From Prevotella sp. (GTDB lineage: Bacteria > Bacteroidota > Bacteroidia > Bacteroidales > Bacteroidaceae): a stretch of 64,000 nt of DNA. Shown here one piece after another: positions 9,401-18,596 of this stretch. The notes beneath the pieces are model-generated. The model was not told where the DNA came from and made no database searches. It saw nothing but the letters and a program-made list of their open reading frames with translations. Numbering within the stretch: position 1 is the first letter of the stretch; the number at the start of each line of letters is the position of its first letter. Made by a program: the position numbers and the translations under genes. The DNA is taken from contig JAFSYY010000054.1 in NCBI GenBank assembly GCA_017455845.1, forward strand, positions 1-64,000, read 5' to 3'.

Positions 9401-9605
9401 GGTGGACGTATCCGACTATATCGGCGTGGCCAACCACATCCTGGGCATTACGCCTAACGGGTTTATGATGAAGGCTGCCGATGTGAACGGTGACGGCAAC
9501 ATTGATGTCAGTGACTATATTGGTATAGCCAATATCATCCTGACAGGTAACGTCTATGGAAACAGCAATCAGTCGAGGATATCTCGGAACGGGAAGACGG
9601 AATAA
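6450..9605 (+). CDS. Secreted multi-repeat protein with C-terminal dockerin-like repeats
   Basis: This is a 1051-residue protein. The ATG at 6450 is preferred over an upstream TTG at 6426 because it gives a clean signal peptide (MHKVTFLPPRGIRGG, a Leu-rich core, then SAARG). The N-terminal part (about residues 25-350) has four units of 75-90 residues built on a YWFDND/YAIDG strand and a DVSALSDGLHxIxxQ strand. A TIG/IPT-like segment lies near residues 570-660 and a DUF11-like segment near 790-900. The end has two dockerin type I repeats (DVDRSGKVDVSDYIG, DVNGDGNIDVSDYIG) and the tail YGNSNQSRISRNG, shared with the gene ending at 5023. The first calcium loop has DRSG in place of DGNG/NGDG. It is predicted to be secreted; the role is unknown. 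Confidence 0.85.
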   Translation: MHKVTFLPPRGIRGGLLLLLFLCTLSAARGQTYWHYDYWFDNDYSTLRTGTNGRSATEGDACQSKNGSNSFQIEADVSALSEGLHAINIQMVGQSNAIVGFSKVKNEAYSDAISKQMSDLLNQEVEVEVEDVVVDTEEQTLRSVPVTRYFVKTAEQTTVRYWFDNDVMTLQTGAATGGAVMLDVEALKDGFHLLNIQTVGQDGSPSHPKVYPFVKIPQVVGVDHLTCLCMIDDQLYRQEQVANNNGVVAWQFDVASLPQGFHRIHVQVVTPSGAASNIYQGFFFRETTKSEFGEMKCVYAIDGSNFNNVAGTLANGTFHFDLDVSALSDGLHRIAYMLANGSATTKVQTQFFTKIPLGGYGTVEYWYWLNDDDKGENDIMKVKIDPRQNPFNLVQMLTLAEKPIRSSKFAFAFVGGEPTIFAKNDLHMRFYDASGRFVDLNREYIDERVSQKVSFDDITFASARMRGPRLAPAVTTKTVTADLDGANTMKWYRLQMNEGEMLRFQIDKPATLQIFSSEGDEVYSAQGFDAVTPQSIVAENDGYYFLALHDLADVSEGTEVTLQYDIIEKYAVLTQDIATVGNGGPSTVTFTGNGFNDLTSVELKQGTTTVTGTVLDGTPVERSVKFALTGAPVGEYDVVFHFPGKDVTIEGGIIVEEAVTGDMATTADFARRFLVATGNDYVFRLKNPSNMTVYDHRLTLLVYAPDAESIESVTIDGTVLNGTVLDGTVLDGSVLDGFPVENPPLPYCSSYAFSRTLRPSTSETLTARVVTNGECQVYVTLEEAGGLSEAVSEMALNDIYGYADKDGNTMLAEDKDDLFYTIQFGNDGDQAATTVTITDQFDPQIFDLTTFAPRSLRLGDKTVDLSGEKDGTVTFTMQPNIYALARAVWSLNETSGLLTLTITSLSPLTLRPVTEAMDGVLPVNSDGNGMGLFSFDIRLKDGLTTGTEIENQATVTLNNAPAEQTPTWTNYTFFKKGDVDRSGKVDVSDYIGVANHILGITPNGFMMKAADVNGDGNIDVSDYIGIANIILTGNVYGNSNQSRISRNGKTE
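8598..8657 (+). repeat. 15-bp in-frame tandem repeat (VLDGT)
   Basis: Four units of the type ggcactgtgctcgac encode GTVLN, GTVLD, GTVLD and GSVLD. The array runs directly into a hairpin (8652-8672). A single related GTVLDGTPVE occurs about 300 nt upstream in the same gene. Confidence 0.8.
8652..8672. repeat. GC-rich hairpin inside coding sequence
   Basis: Arms ctcgacgg / ccgtcgag around the loop ttttc. The same architecture (8-bp arms, identical loop) recurs inside the FimB/Mfa2-type gene at 40019-40039, and related hairpins lie at 37218-37270. Confidence 0.65.
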
Positions 9606-9610
9606 ACTAT

Positions 9611-9727
9611 AGACAATAAAGAACAACAAAGGACAACTAAGGACAACTCTTTCAAATGAATCAGATTGAAGATGTTGTCTGAAGTTGTCCTTTGTTGTTG
9701 GTATATTGAGGTTGTCCTTTATTGTTG
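9611..9727. terminator. Inverted decamer repeats between convergent genes, possible bidirectional terminator
   Basis: Three direct 10-bp units (aaagaacaac, aaaggacaac, taaggacaac) on the left and inverted copies (gttgtccttt) on the right allow a 16-bp perfect stem (9622-9637 with 9684-9699). The position between two converging genes suits a bidirectional terminator, but there is no clear U run. Confidence 0.45.
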
Positions 9728-9739
9728 ACAGATGGTCGA

Positions 9740-11536
9740 TTAGGAGTGATAACTGGCAATCTTGTCTGCGTTCATGCTACGGGCACTGGCATCGAATATG
9801 TCTTTGTAGAGCCCACCCTGCTGATAGACCTCAGTGGGAGAACCCGACTGCACGACATGCCCTTGCTGTAGCACGTAGATCTGGTCGGCATCGATAATCT
9901 GTCCGATATTATGGGAGATGATGATAACCGTACGTCCTTGTTTGATGGCATCGATACTGGCTTTGATCTGTTCCGTGGCGATGGCATCGAGACTGGCCGT
10001 GGGCTCATCGAGGAAGATGACAGGTGGATTCTTGATAAACATCCTGGCAATGGCTATACGCTGCTGCTGTCCGCCACTGAGTTGCAGTGCCATCGTATCA
10101 AAGCCATGCGGCAGTTGCATAATCTGGTCGTAGATATAGGCCTGACGGGCAGCCTGCACCACATCGTCATGGGTGGCCTGTGGATTACCATACTTGATAT
10201 TCTCTTCAATAGTGCCATCGAAGATATGGTTTTTCTGCAACACCAGTCCCACGTTTTCGCGCAGCCATTCAGTATCCCATTCGTTGAGAGGCACGCCATC
10301 GAGGAGGATGGTGCCCTGCTGCGGCTGATAGAACTTGTCGAGCAAGTTGACGATGGTGCTCTTGCCTGCACCGCTCAGTCCTACAAGGGCGGTAATCTTT
10401 CCTGGCTCAATATGCATGGTGACACTATGTAGGGCCTGTGTGCCATTGCTATAGGTGAAGTCAACATCCCTCAATTCAAAATCGCCTTTTACCGTGACGG
10501 GGTGATGACGGCCCGATGCCTCCACCTCGCCGTCGGCATGGAGGATGCCAAAGAAGCCCTCGGCATAGATCAGGGCATCGTTCATGTCGTCGTAGATGCG
10601 ATGCAGTTGTCGTATGGGGGCACTCACATTGGCAAAGAGCATGACATGATACATAATCTTGCCAATAGTCATGCCCGGATAGTCGGTAAGCACCAGATAG
10701 GCGGTGAGGATGATGATGAGCACCGTGCCTATCTGCTCCAGGAAACTCTTCAGTCCGTTGAAGAGATAGGCCTGCTTCCGGGTATTCAGTTGCAGGTCGG
10801 TCATCGTTCGCTGTATATCGGCCTGTCTGCCGGCCTCAATCTGTTCACGATTGAAGGACTTGATGACAGTGATGCTCTCGATGATATTCAGTATGCCCTG
10901 GCTCACGGCCTGATGAGAGCCGAAGATGCCACGCCGGCCTCCTTTCATCTTAGATGCCTGGATATAGGTGACCCAGAAATAAACGGGCACGATGCAGAGG
11001 GCCACGAGCCCTACGTAGACATTGGCAGCAAACATCAGTACCAATGCAAGGATGGCACTGGTGAAGAGTGGCAATATTTCGATAAAGAAATTATTGACCG
11101 TATTGCTCAGGCTCATGATGCCACGGTCGATGCGCGACTGCAACTTTCCAGTCTCGTTGCCCTCGCCGGTGAAGAAAGACATACGGAATGACAACATCCG
11201 CTCGACCACGCGCAGTGAGAGGTCACGACTGACAAGTATACGCATGCGCTCGCCGTAATAGCGCTGGAAAAAGGTGACGACGGCCCCTATGACTTCCTTG
11301 CCCAGCAAAACGATGGTGATGATGGTGAGTATCTGCACGGCAGCCCCCCATGAAAAATCCCCCGGCTGCTGTATGAGCGCATTGATGGCATCGACAGTAC
11401 GGTCGAGCACGACGGCATTGACCTGGGCCATCAACGACCCCACCAGCGTAAGCACCAGTGTGATGGCAACCAGCCATTTGTAGGGCAACACAAACGGCAT
11501 GATATTCTTCAGGAGTAGCCAGATACTCATTTTCAT
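9740..11536 (-). CDS. ABC transporter half-exporter (membrane domain fused to ATPase)
   Basis: This 598-residue protein is a type IV ABC exporter half, probably working as a homodimer in the inner membrane. The N-terminal 330 residues hold about six membrane segments. The ATPase domain has Walker A (GLSGAGKS), Q-loop (LVLQKNHIF), signature (LSGGQQQR), Walker B (VIFLDEP) and the H-loop (IISHN). I chose MKMSIWLLLK at 11536; a longer frame to 11614 would overlap the upstream TPR gene and read through a repeat-like leader. It is the third gene of a - strand set with the TPR mini-protein and the FVFGSN protein. It resembles MsbA-type lipid or multidrug exporters, but the sequence does not reveal the substrate. 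Confidence 0.9.
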   Translation of the reverse strand: MKMSIWLLLKNIMPFVLPYKWLVAITLVLTLVGSLMAQVNAVVLDRTVDAINALIQQPGDFSWGAAVQILTIITIVLLGKEVIGAVVTFFQRYYGERMRILVSRDLSLRVVERMLSFRMSFFTGEGNETGKLQSRIDRGIMSLSNTVNNFFIEILPLFTSAILALVLMFAANVYVGLVALCIVPVYFWVTYIQASKMKGGRRGIFGSHQAVSQGILNIIESITVIKSFNREQIEAGRQADIQRTMTDLQLNTRKQAYLFNGLKSFLEQIGTVLIIILTAYLVLTDYPGMTIGKIMYHVMLFANVSAPIRQLHRIYDDMNDALIYAEGFFGILHADGEVEASGRHHPVTVKGDFELRDVDFTYSNGTQALHSVTMHIEPGKITALVGLSGAGKSTIVNLLDKFYQPQQGTILLDGVPLNEWDTEWLRENVGLVLQKNHIFDGTIEENIKYGNPQATHDDVVQAARQAYIYDQIMQLPHGFDTMALQLSGGQQQRIAIARMFIKNPPVIFLDEPTASLDAIATEQIKASIDAIKQGRTVIIISHNIGQIIDADQIYVLQQGHVVQSGSPTEVYQQGGLYKDIFDASARSMNADKIASYHS

Positions 11537-11579
11537 AATGGTTGAGGGGCTATAGGTTAAAGGTGGTTTATGGGTTATA
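11537..11579 (-). repeat. Degenerate heptamer tract at TPR/ABC junction
   Basis: Read on -, the gap consists of loosely 7-bp-spaced units (aacccat, aaaccac, ctttaac, ctatagc, ccctcaa) ending at the ABC gene start. The stop TAA of the TPR gene lies inside it. It resembles the cleaner ccctaaa/ccctcaa tract inside lon. Confidence 0.5.
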
Positions 11580-11747
11580 CATATCCTTGCAATAGAAAGC
11601 CATGATATCATCAAGCATTCGCTTGGCCTCGACAGCAGGGCTGTCAGGGTCCAGTTCTATGGCCTTGATGTAGCAGTTGATGGCCTCGTGCCACAGGCTC
11701 TGCTTCCTAAACGCATTTCCTTTCTCGTAGTACTCTTGTGCCGTCAT
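11568..11747 (-). CDS. Small TPR-motif protein
   Basis: A 59-residue protein (MTAQEYYEKGNAFRKQSLWHEAINCYIKAIELDPDSP... split here for length) that is essentially one tetratricopeptide repeat plus a capping helix; the pattern of Tyr, Gly, Ala, Ala, Pro at TPR positions is clear. It has no signal peptide. The ATG at 11747 starts 2 nt after the stop of the upstream FVFGSN gene, which indicates translational coupling. An in-frame GTG lies two codons earlier. Such short TPR proteins usually mediate protein contacts; the partner is unknown. Confidence 0.75.
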   Translation of the reverse strand: MTAQEYYEKGNAFRKQSLWHEAINCYIKAIELDPDSPAVEAKRMLDDIMAFYCKDMYNP

Positions 11748-11749
11748 TA

Positions 11750-12220
11750 TCACATTTTACTTTTTATCACTGTCACGAAGTCCAACGGTAGGACGACATT
11801 CTTCAGGTCCATAGCATCCGCAAACAACGGGGCTATCTCCTCATCCCGAAAACCGGCAATGCCGCAGCCAATCTTCGTCACCAGGAACCGCAGTTCCTGA
11901 TGCTCTTTAGCAAAAACAATAAACTCGTCCACATACGGTTTGATGGTCTCTACCCCACCCTGCATCGTCGGGATGGCGTAACTCTGTCCCTGCAGTCCAA
12001 CGCCCTGACCCCACACGGCACCGAAGCACCTGTAGGCTGTGGCTGCGGCTCCACCACCATGCATACCCCTGAGATTGCTGCCGAACACGAACACCTCGTC
12101 ATCGTCCAACCTTGTTATAAACTCCGGCGTGTACTTCGCCCTTCCGTTCTCGTCCAACTCCACCTCAGCCTGGGCGTTACTCCTCCCCTGTCCACTAAAC
12201 CTGTTAAAATAGTCTATCAT
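11750..12220 (-). CDS. FVFGSN-motif protein (A1S_2505-like, macro-domain-like family)
   Basis: This 156-residue cytosolic protein has a highly conserved core: FVFGSNLRGMHGGGAA, then FGAVWGQGVGLQGQSYAIPT, then LVTKIGCGIAGF and EEIAPLF. From memory this matches the family annotated as A1S_2505-like, often labelled phage non-structural, with a fold resembling macro/ADP-ribose-binding proteins. No biochemical role can be read from the sequence. It is the first gene of a - strand set (TPR protein, ABC exporter) with its own promoter, divergent from lon. No phage genes are near, so a housekeeping role is as likely as a phage origin. Confidence 0.75.
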   Translation of the reverse strand: MIDYFNRFSGQGRSNAQAEVELDENGRAKYTPEFITRLDDDEVFVFGSNLRGMHGGGAAATAYRCFGAVWGQGVGLQGQSYAIPTMQGGVETIKPYVDEFIVFAKEHQELRFLVTKIGCGIAGFRDEEIAPLFADAMDLKNVVLPLDFVTVIKSKM

Positions 12221-12247
12221 ATTTTAGATTTTTCAATATTCATGCCG

Positions 12248-12279
12248 CAAAGTTAGTCAAAATATCCCAAAAGGGCAAA
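12248..12279 (-). promoter_or_regulatory. Promoter of the FVFGSN/TPR/ABC set
   Basis: On the - strand, TTTG (12276-12279), 20 nt, then TAACTTTG (12248-12255). The start codon is 28 nt downstream. It is divergent from the lon promoter, with about 70 nt between the two. Confidence 0.75.
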
Positions 12280-12347
12280 CATTCTGATATTTTTCTCTTA
12301 TAATTCGTGAAATTAGCGTAATTAGTAATATAAAACCGCGCTGCAAA

Positions 12348-12379
12348 TTTGTTTTATTGACGGATTTGTAGTAACTTTG
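12348..12379 (+). promoter_or_regulatory. Promoter of lon
   Basis: TTTG (12348-12351), 20 nt, then TAACTTTG (12372-12379). Transcription is expected to start near 12385, which leaves almost no leader for the first ATG (12390) and supports the second ATG at 12408. Confidence 0.75.
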
Positions 12380-12407
12380 CACCCTAAAAATGCAGTTTAC
12401 AGTAAAA

Positions 12408-14915
12408 ATGAGCGATCAATATAACAACAAGGCTATCTCGATGATAGCCGACGTGGAGGGCGAATTCAAGGATTTCATAGAAGGCGAGATGCCCTCCTCC
12501 ATGTCCATACTTCCAGTTAGAAATATCGTGCTGTTCCCGGGTGTCGTCTGGCCCATACTCCTTGGCCGTGAGTCGAGCATGAAACTGGTTCGGCAGGCTG
12601 AGAAGTCAAACTCACCCATCGGCATTGTGTGCCAGCGCGATCCAGACATCGAGATGCCTGTCGACGGTGACCTGTACGAGTTTGGCGTGTCGGCAAAGGT
12701 TGTCAAGCAGTTCAGTCTGCCCGGCGGCTCCAGCACCGTCATCGTGCAAGCCATGGGTCGTTTCCGTCTGAAGCGTCTCACCCGCCTGATGCCCTATCTG
12801 GAGGGCGAGGTGGAGAGCATGCCCGACCTCTATCCCGACAAGCACGACAAGGAATGGCGTACGGCTGTTGACGACCTTCGCAAGATGACTGAACGCTATA
12901 TCCAGATGGTGGACGAACTGCCCGACGAGGCCCTTTTCGCCGTGCGCAACATCAACAGCGACGAGATGATGCTGAGTTTCGTATGCGCCAACATGCCCTT
13001 CACCATTCAGGAGAAGATAAAACTCCTGGGCGTGGAGACCATGAAGGAGCGCCTCTTCGGGGCCATGAAAGCCCTCAACCGTGAGATCAACCTGCAGAAA
13101 CTGAAGACCGACATCCGCAACAAGACCCGCGAGGATATTGACGAGCAGCAGAAGAACTACTTCCTGCAGCAGCAGATCAAGAACCTGCAGGCAGAGATGG
13201 GCAGCGAGCAGTCGCCCGAGAAGGCCGAACTGCTGCGTAAAGCGCGCAGCAAGAAATGGTCGGAAGAGACAGAACGCAGTTTTCGCAAGGAGATGGAGAA
13301 ACTGGACAACCTCCAGTCGCAGAGCCCCGACTTCAACCTGCAGTTGAACTACCTGCAGACCTTCATCTCGCTGCCTTGGGGCGAGTACACCAAGGATGAC
13401 CTGAACCTTCAGCGTGCCCGTCGCATACTGGACCATGACCATTACGGCATGGAGAAGGTGAAGGAGCGCATACTGGAGTATATGGCGGTGCTGTCGCTGC
13501 GCGGCGACCTGAAGAGCCCCATCCTATGCCTCTACGGTCCTCCCGGCGTAGGCAAGACCAGCCTGGGCAAGAGCATTGCTGCTGCCATGAAGCGTAAGTA
13601 CGTGAGGATGTCGCTTGGCGGCCTGCACGACGAGGCTGAGATTCGCGGCCATCGCCGCACCTATATCGGCGCCATGCCCGGCCGCATTCTCAAGAGCATC
13701 CAGAAGGCTGGTTCCAGCAACCCCGTGTTTATCCTCGACGAGATAGACAAGGTGACGCAGGCCACCGTCAATGGCGACCCCGCCTCCGCACTGCTCGAAG
13801 TGCTCGACCCTGAGCAGAACAACGCCTTCCACGACAACTACCTGGACGTGGACTACGACCTGTCGAAGGTGCTCTTTATCGCCACGGCCAACAACCTCTC
13901 CACCATTCCCAAGCCCCTGCTCGACCGCATGGAGATCATCGAACTTAGCGGTTATATCACAGAGGAGAAGATAGAGATAGCCAAGCGCCACCTGATACCC
14001 CGCGAACTGGAAAACACCGGCCTGAAGACCCTCGCCGACAAGCCCAGATTCAATAAGGCTTGCATAGAAAAGATCATTGAGCAGTACACCCGCGAAAGTG
14101 GCGTCAGGCAACTGGAGAAGCAGATTAACAAGGCCATGCGCAAACTGGCCTACAAACAAGCGTTAGGCGTTCAGAGTTCAGAGTTGAGCGACGATAGTTC
14201 TTCTGCCAACAAAAAGAAAGTCCCTAAACCCTCAACCCTAAACCCACAACAATTGGAAGACCTTCTGGGCAAGCCTCCCTTCTATCGCGACATCTACCAA
14301 GGCAACAACTACGCCGGCGTGGTCACGGGATTGGCTTGGACCAGCGTGGGCGGCGAGATACTGTTCATAGAGACATCGCTCTCAAAAGGCAAGGGCTCAA
14401 AACTCACACTAACGGGCAACCTGGGCGACGTGATGAAGGAGAGTGCCGTGCTGGCACTGGAGTATGTCAAGGCCCACGCCGACAAACTGGGCATCGACTA
14501 TCGCATCTTCGACAACTGGAACATGCACATCCATGTGCCAGAAGGTGCCACGCCCAAGGACGGTCCCTCGGCCGGCATCACCATCGCCACCAGCATCGCC
14601 TCGGCACTGACCCAGCACAAGGTGCGCAAGAACACCGCCATGACGGGCGAGATCACCCTGCGAGGAAAAGTGCTGCCCGTGGGCGGCATTAAGGAGAAGA
14701 TCCTCGCTGCCAAGCGTGCCGGCATCACCGACATCGTGCTCTGCCAGGAAAACGAGAAGGACATACTGGAGATACCTGAGATGTACCTGAAGGGTGTCAC
14801 CTTCCACTATGTGGAGAACATCCAGGACGTGTGGAACTTCGCCCTGACGAATGAACTGGTGGAGCATCCCATGACGTTCGATATTCCAGAAGAGAACGAT
14901 TCAAATGAGAAATGA
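12408..14915 (+). CDS. lon: ATP-dependent protease Lon
   Basis: This is an 835-residue cytosolic protease (841 from the alternative ATG at 12390). Domains run in the usual order: an N-terminal substrate-binding LON domain ([22 protein letters not shown], here given in parts: [13 protein letters not shown]), a coiled coil (about 190-310), an AAA+ module with Walker [10 protein letters not shown] and Walker B FILDEIDK, and a C-terminal Ser-Lys protease domain (catalytic Ser in DGPSAG; Lys in [14 protein letters not shown]). Between the AAA lid and protease domain, residues about 588-614 are Ser/Pro/Lys-rich and encoded by heptamer repeats (14169-14189, 14222-14249), so this linker looks inserted. 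The last residues (NEK) are also encoded by a repeat tract. tgt follows 24 nt downstream. Confidence 0.95.
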   Translation: MSDQYNNKAISMIADVEGEFKDFIEGEMPSSMSILPVRNIVLFPGVVWPILLGRESSMKLVRQAEKSNSPIGIVCQRDPDIEMPVDGDLYEFGVSAKVVKQFSLPGGSSTVIVQAMGRFRLKRLTRLMPYLEGEVESMPDLYPDKHDKEWRTAVDDLRKMTERYIQMVDELPDEALFAVRNINSDEMMLSFVCANMPFTIQEKIKLLGVETMKERLFGAMKALNREINLQKLKTDIRNKTREDIDEQQKNYFLQQQIKNLQAEMGSEQSPEKAELLRKARSKKWSEETERSFRKEMEKLDNLQSQSPDFNLQLNYLQTFISLPWGEYTKDDLNLQRARRILDHDHYGMEKVKERILEYMAVLSLRGDLKSPILCLYGPPGVGKTSLGKSIAAAMKRKYVRMSLGGLHDEAEIRGHRRTYIGAMPGRILKSIQKAGSSNPVFILDEIDKVTQATVNGDPASALLEVLDPEQNNAFHDNYLDVDYDLSKVLFIATANNLSTIPKPLLDRMEIIELSGYITEEKIEIAKRHLIPRELENTGLKTLADKPRFNKACIEKIIEQYTRESGVRQLEKQINKAMRKLAYKQALGVQSSELSDDSSSANKKKVPKPSTLNPQQLEDLLGKPPFYRDIYQGNNYAGVVTGLAWTSVGGEILFIETSLSKGKGSKLTLTGNLGDVMKESAVLALEYVKAHADKLGIDYRIFDNWNMHIHVPEGATPKDGPSAGITIATSIASALTQHKVRKNTAMTGEITLRGKVLPVGGIKEKILAAKRAGITDIVLCQENEKDILEIPEMYLKGVTFHYVENIQDVWNFALTNELVEHPMTFDIPEENDSNEK
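14169..14249 (+). repeat. Heptamer repeats inside lon
   Basis: Units gttcaga, gttcaga, gttgagc (14169-14189), then after 32 nt ccctaaa, ccctcaa, ccctaaa, cccacaa (14222-14249). The encoded linker is low complexity and lies between the ATPase and protease domains. Confidence 0.8.
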
Positions 14916-14944
14916 GGAACATAAATGAAGAAATGAGAAATGAC
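14903..14944 (+). repeat. Heptamer tract at lon/tgt junction
   Basis: Six 7-bp units: aaatgag twice, gaacata, aatgaag, aaatgag, aaatgac. The lon TGA (14913-14915) lies in the second unit and the tgt ATG (14940-14942) in the last. Confidence 0.75.
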
Positions 14945-16082
14945 GTTTGAACTACAGCATACCGACCCATACAGTAGCGCACGCACAGGGCTCATCACCA
15001 CTGACCACGGACAGATACAGACACCCATCTTTATGCCCGTGGGCACATGCGGCAGCGTGAAGGGCGTACATTTCTCAGAACTCAGGGAGCAGGTAAAGGC
15101 GCAGATTATCCTGGGCAACACCTACCACCTCTACCTGCGCCCCGGCCTCGACACGCTGCGACAGGCAGGCGGCCTGCACAAGTTCAACACATGGGACAGG
15201 CCCATACTGACCGACTCGGGCGGCTTCCAAGTCTTTTCGCTGACCAGCATCCGCAAGTTGAGGGAGGAAGGATGCGAGTTCCGCAGTCATATCGACGGCT
15301 CGAAGCATATCTTCACCCCAGAAAACGTGATAGACACGCAGCGCATCATAGGCGCCGACATTATGATGGCCCTCGACGAGTGTCCGCCAGGCGAGAGCGA
15401 CTACCAGTATGCCAAGAAAAGCCTCGGTCTCACCCAGCGCTGGCTGGAACGCTGCATCAGGCGCTTCAACGAGACGGAGCCCCTCTATGGCCACCACCAG
15501 ACGCTCTTTCCCATCGTGCAAGGCTGCAAGTACCCCGATTTGCGACGCGAGGCTGCACTACATGTTTGCGAGCAACTGACAAAACTCAACGACGGCGGCG
15601 GGGCATCCATCGGCGGACTGGCCGTGGGCGAACCTACAGAGGTGATGTACGAGATGATCGAGGTGGTCAATGACATCCTGCCCAAGGACCGCCCACGCTA
15701 CCTCATGGGCGTGGGCACACCCCAGAACATCCTCGAAGCCATAGAGCGCGGAGTGGATATGTTCGACTGCGTGATGCCTACCCGCAACGGCCGCAACGCC
15801 ATGCTCTTCACCTACCAGGGCACGATGAACTTACGCAACAAGAAATGGGAGCACGACTTCAGCCCCATCGACCCCGACGGCTGCCCCATCGACCGCCTGC
15901 ACACCAAGGCCTATCTGCACCATCTCTTCAAGGCACAGGAACTGCTGGCACTACAGATAGCCAGCATACACAACCTGGCCTTCTACCTGCGTCTGGTTAC
16001 TGACGCGCGCGCACATATTAATAATGGTAACTTTACACAATGGAAACGGTCGGTTATCAATGATTTAGGACGCAGAGTATGA
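14940..16082 (+). CDS. tgt: tRNA-guanine transglycosylase
   Basis: This 380-residue enzyme exchanges guanine-34 for a 7-deazaguanine base in GUN-anticodon tRNAs. The substrate pocket TDSGGFQVFSL, the DIMMALDECPPG region and the second active-site block DCVMPTRNGRNAMLFT (Asp nucleophile) are all present in a TIM-barrel layout. The usual C-terminal CxCxxC zinc site is not: the segment reads DPDGCPIDRLHTKAYLHHL with a single Cys, although the later His of IHNLAFYL remains. The last 4 nt overlap the next gene (ATGA), so the two are likely translationally coupled. Confidence 0.93.
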   Translation: MTFELQHTDPYSSARTGLITTDHGQIQTPIFMPVGTCGSVKGVHFSELREQVKAQIILGNTYHLYLRPGLDTLRQAGGLHKFNTWDRPILTDSGGFQVFSLTSIRKLREEGCEFRSHIDGSKHIFTPENVIDTQRIIGADIMMALDECPPGESDYQYAKKSLGLTQRWLERCIRRFNETEPLYGHHQTLFPIVQGCKYPDLRREAALHVCEQLTKLNDGGGASIGGLAVGEPTEVMYEMIEVVNDILPKDRPRYLMGVGTPQNILEAIERGVDMFDCVMPTRNGRNAMLFTYQGTMNLRNKKWEHDFSPIDPDGCPIDRLHTKAYLHHLFKAQELLALQIASIHNLAFYLRLVTDARAHINNGNFTQWKRSVINDLGRRV

Positions 16083-17188
16083 AGAAGTTACTGGCACGCA
16101 TGTTCCCGCGGATAGACCGCTATATCATCAGCAAGTTCATTGGAACGTATATCTATTCTATCTTGCTGATTATCAGTATTAGCATTGTATTCGACTTCAA
16201 CGAAAACCTGAATAAGTTTGCCACCTATCACGCACCATGGAATGCCATCATCTTCGACTATTACGCCAACTTCGTACCCTACTTCGCCAACCTCTTCTCG
16301 CCACTCTTCGTATTTATCTCCGTCATCTTCTTCACCTCCAAACTGGCAGGCAATTCGGAGATTATTGCCATGATGGCGGCAGGCGTCAGTTTCAAGCGGC
16401 TGCTCAGACCCTATATGTTCTCGGCGGCTATCATCGCAGCGCTGAACTTCTGTCTCGGAGCCTACGTCATACCCAACGGCAACGTGGTACGCCTGAACTT
16501 CGAGACGCGGTACAAGAACAAACAGCGCGTCACGTCGGCCAGCAACGTGCAGTTGCAGGTGGCACCAGGTGTCATAGCATACCTGCAGCAATACGACAAC
16601 AACACCCGTCGGGGCTATGGCTTCTCGCTCGACAAGTTTGAAGACAAGAAACTGGTGAGCCACATGACGGCCAACGTCATACAGTATGACACCATATCCG
16701 ACTCACGCTATCACTGGAAGGTGCTCAACTACAAGATCCGCACGCTGAAAGGACTGCGCGAACAGATAACCAGCGGCATGGAACTAGACACGCTGATCAT
16801 GATTGAGCCCATGGATCTGGTCTACAGCACAGGGCAGCAGGAAACATTCACATCGCCAGAACTGCTGCGCTATATCTCCAAACAGCAGGAACGCGGGTCG
16901 CAAAACGTGGTGCAGTATGAAGTGGAATACCATAAACGCATTGCCACCTCCTTTGCTTCCTTCATCCTCACACTTATAGGAGCATCGCTCTCGGCACGCA
17001 AGCGAAAGGGCGGCATGGGACTGTCGCTCGGCATCGGACTGGCACTCTCGTTCTCATACATCCTGCTGCAGACCATCAGTTCCACCTTTGCCATCAACGC
17101 CGGACTGCCCGCCATGCTGGCTGCCTGGATTCCTAACCTTATTTATATAGTAATAGCCTACTTCTGCTACAGACAGGCACCGAATTAA
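16079..17188 (+). CDS. LptF/LptG family permease
   Basis: This 369-residue inner-membrane protein belongs to the YjgP/YjgQ family that drives lipopolysaccharide transport with LptB. It begins MKKLLARMFPRIDRYIISKF followed by a first membrane helix, with further helices near residues 50-75, 95-120 and three at the C-terminus (from about 285). A periplasmic beta-jellyroll domain lies between (about 130-275). The C-terminal KRKGGMGLSLGIGLALSFSY pattern is typical. It overlaps tgt by 4 nt and is followed by a 98-nt heptamer tract. F versus G cannot be decided by eye; only one copy is in the window, and it lies next to tgt. Confidence 0.88.
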   Translation: MKKLLARMFPRIDRYIISKFIGTYIYSILLIISISIVFDFNENLNKFATYHAPWNAIIFDYYANFVPYFANLFSPLFVFISVIFFTSKLAGNSEIIAMMAAGVSFKRLLRPYMFSAAIIAALNFCLGAYVIPNGNVVRLNFETRYKNKQRVTSASNVQLQVAPGVIAYLQQYDNNTRRGYGFSLDKFEDKKLVSHMTANVIQYDTISDSRYHWKVLNYKIRTLKGLREQITSGMELDTLIMIEPMDLVYSTGQQETFTSPELLRYISKQQERGSQNVVQYEVEYHKRIATSFASFILTLIGASLSARKRKGGMGLSLGIGLALSFSYILLQTISSTFAINAGLPAMLAAWIPNLIYIVIAYFCYRQAPN

Positions 17189-17286
17189 GTGAAGAGTGAA
17201 GAATGAAAAGTGAAGAATGAAGAGTGAAGAATGAAGAGTGAAGAATGAAGAGTGAAGAGTTAAGAATTAAGAATTAAGAGTTAAAA
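17189..17286 (+). repeat. Fourteen-unit heptamer tract between the permease and helicase genes
   Basis: Fourteen consecutive 7-bp units of the form RTGAAGA or RTTAAGA (gtgaaga, atgaaga, gttaaga, attaaga) begin directly after the stop codon and end 8 nt before the next ATG. It fills essentially the whole gap. Confidence 0.9.
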
Positions 17287-17294
17287 GGCAATTA

Positions 17295-18539
<1,245 letters not shown>

Positions 18540-18596
18540 TTTTTTGGCACGCCTTTTGCTGTTGAACACCTGTACAACAAATCCAAGAAAGAAAGA

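Noticed and set aside
14222..14249. Telomere-like CCCTAAA repeat
   Set aside because: It is one flavour of the 7-bp repeat family, in frame inside lon; resemblance to plant telomeres is chance.
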